Shown here one piece after another: positions 9,382 through 13,556 of a stretch of 13,556 nucleotides of DNA. The notes below the pieces were generated by a model. The model had not been told where the DNA came from, did not search any database, and worked only from the letters and a program-made list of their open reading frames with translations. Origin of the DNA: Conidiobolus incongruus B7586 (taxonomy: Eukaryota; Entomophthoromycota; Entomophthoromycetes; Entomophthorales; Conidiobolaceae); the NCBI GenBank assembly GCA_000697335.1, contig JNEM01006033.1, forward strand, positions 1 to 13,556. Direction: 5' to 3'. Positions within the stretch are counted from its first letter, which is position 1. Each line of letters begins with the position of its first letter. The position numbers were made by a program, and so were the translations under genes.

Positions 9382-9453
9382 CTCTCCGACTGGGAATTGA
9401 ACCCAGGTCACCCGCGTGACAGGCGGGGATACTCACCACTATACTATCGAAGA
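9382..9453 (-). tRNA. tRNA-Asp(GUC): tRNA-Asp (anticodon GTC)
   Basis: This is a complete 72-nt cloverleaf without intron. The acceptor stem TCTTCGA pairs fully with TCGGAGA (one wobble) and is followed by discriminator G73. The anticodon stem CCCGC/GCGGG encloses CTGTCAC with GTC at 34-36. The T arm CTGGG-TTCAATT-CCCAG is perfect and supplies a good B box. The D-arm sequence TAGTATAGTGGTGAGTAT is the typical eukaryotic tRNA-Asp pattern. It decodes GAC/GAU. Confidence 0.97.
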
Positions 9454-10435
9454 TTAATAACTTAATTTTAAATTATATAAATCTATAATCACTAACTAAT
9501 ATTTTATAATTCATTATGAACCTAAACAACTAATTTACATATACTTTTTATATAATATCTAATTTATTCTTTTTCATTTTTCATTAAACTTCATATCATT
9601 TTATTTCCATAATATTCAAATCTTTTATTTTCAATCAATTAAAAATATATAACTATAATTAACCCAATTTAATAAATAGGTCATGGAACAAAAACAACAT
9701 ATGATAAATTGATTAAACTATATATTTTATAATCATAAGATATCGTAATAAAAGAATTCGTTAATTTTTTCATAATAAAACATTTTACTATACTATATCA
9801 AATAATTTGAAACATGTTAAAGTATCACGAACACAATTATTATAGATAAAAAAGAAACAAAAAGCATAGCTGATAAAAATTCCACATTTTAATATAAAAT
9901 ATCATTGAATAAATTCGTAAATATCAATTTCATAATAAATAACAATTCCCATAAAAAACAAAGAATTGTAAAAAAAATCTATAAAGATAAAGCAAAATAA
10001 TATTTAGAATGTCAATTTATTTTAACAAACTATTTCCAATGATTTTTAAAATTAACAGTAATCAAAAGATTATTTCTAAAGCTATAATGGGTGCAAGCTG
10101 CCAAAAGAACAAAGAAATGTTTTGTAAATGATTGACTTATAATAACATTAAACCTGATAGTTTTTATACATAATTATATTCGAAATACAGTCTTATGTCA
10201 CAAAAAATAATTTTTCCAAATTGATTGAAAATTTAAAAAAAAAATGTTCATTATCTTAAATTAATTAAAAAATATCAAACATTTAACTATAGTAATTCCT
10301 CATCAAGTACATATTATTATTAATCATTCTAGTTTAATATGAAAAGCTATGTTAACTTGATCATTTAAAAACATTCAAATTAAATTTTCATCTCAATAAA
10401 ATACACTTTTCGTGTTGAATCATGATTCGTCCAAC

Positions 10436-10457
10436 AAAGTCCCAATAAAGCCCCAAT
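10436..10457 (+). repeat. Tandem 11-bp repeat carrying CCAAT
   Basis: AAAGTCCCAAT is followed without gap by AAAGCCCCAAT, differing at one position. Each unit ends in CCAAT, the HAP/NF-Y core. It lies about 370-395 bp before the SERCA start codon. The regulatory role is inferred. Confidence 0.45.
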
Positions 10458-10499
10458 GCCCATAATCAAAGTCATTACAAAGAAAATGAAAGGCGAATA

Positions 10500-10571
10500 A
10501 ACACGTCAAAAGTATACAAAATTTCAGCATCAATATTATAATCATACCAAATCAAAATATTATGACGTGTT
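10500..10571. promoter_or_regulatory. Inverted pair of TGACGTGT sites (CRE/UPRE-like) upstream of SERCA
   Basis: AACACGTCA at 10500-10508 and its exact reverse complement TGACGTGTT at 10563-10571 face each other 54 nt apart, about 260-330 bp before the start codon. TGACGTG matches the core bound by bZIP factors, including the mammalian unfolded-protein-response element TGACGTGG. An ER calcium pump is a sensible target. Binding is not shown by sequence alone. Confidence 0.4.
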
Positions 10572-10829
10572 AAGAACTATTAATACTCAGTTATCCTCAT
10601 CTAAAAATATTAGATCTTCAAGAATGACTTGATTAACCAAATCAATAATTACTAAATCGCGATTGACAGCAAATCCATATATAAATCAGGGACAAAAACA
10701 ATTAATAAGAACTTATTGGATTAGTAATTCAAAATAAAATTCAGCATTAATATATCATTATTATCATCAATATAGTACAACACTCTTACATCAATTGAAT
10801 TAGATTTTGAATTATTAATTTTATAACTG

Positions 10830-13556
<2,727 letters not shown>

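Larger units (their letters stand above)
9454..10829. other. AT-rich region upstream of the SERCA gene
   Basis: I see no gene in these 1.38 kb. Most of it is featureless A/T-rich DNA with C in excess of G. The last 400 bp are slightly richer in G+C and hold several short symmetrical elements: GAATCATGATTC (10417-10428), a tandem 11-bp CCAAT repeat, a pair of inverted ACGTCA-type sites and the palindrome AATCGCGATT (10655-10664). This is the expected promoter of the calcium pump gene. Confidence 0.65.

Noticed and set aside
650-10829. Transposons, LTR or virus-derived remnants in the gaps
   Set aside because: I found no terminal repeats, target-site duplications, polymerase, integrase, transposase or capsid-like motifs; only short palindromes and A/T runs are present.

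Overview
This is a nuclear window from an AT-rich, compact eukaryote, most likely an early-diverging fungus. The best guess is an entomophthoralean type such as Conidiobolus, but that is only a guess from composition. The supporting signs are numerous GT-AG introns of 49-70 bp, Pol III tRNA genes including an intron-bearing tRNA-Tyr, standard stop codons, and five genes whose products match fungal or opisthokont housekeeping families.

Layout, left to right. (1) The minus-strand gene for ribosomal protein uL16 (RPL10) runs off the left edge just short of its stop. (2) A 2.06-kb AT-rich gap separates it from a plus-strand four-exon gene for a GID4/VID24-type substrate receptor of the GID/CTLH ubiquitin ligase; the gap holds a G+C-richer hairpin and a CCAAT cluster. 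(3) A plus-strand tRNA-Tyr with an 11-nt intron sits in the convergent gap before (4) a minus-strand eight-exon gene for the RagA/Gtr1 GTPase, which starts with a 12-nt coding exon. (5) A plus-strand six-exon gene encodes Ada3/Ngg1, the adaptor of SAGA/ADA acetyltransferase complexes. Its conserved parts lie in three different frames of the last exon, so as read it is broken by two frame changes in the same direction. (6) A 2.5-kb AT-rich stretch with a strong excess of C over G contains one minus-strand tRNA-Asp and, near its right end, short repeats that look regulatory. (7) A plus-strand three-exon SERCA-type calcium pump runs off the right edge in the M7-M8 lumenal loop.

No operon logic is expected. 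By family, uL16 serves translation, RagA serves TORC1 amino-acid signalling, GID4 serves metabolic-switch proteolysis, Ada3 serves transcription and SERCA serves ER calcium loading. The two strongly expressed types (RPL10 and SERCA) use visibly more C-ending codons than the other three. I see no mobile element, virus-derived sequence, CRISPR array or rRNA, and no convincing novel multi-gene system. The points most worth checking are the PEGLP-to-PEGLA change in the calcium pump, the two frame changes in Ada3, and the paired TGACGTGT-type sites upstream of the calcium pump.
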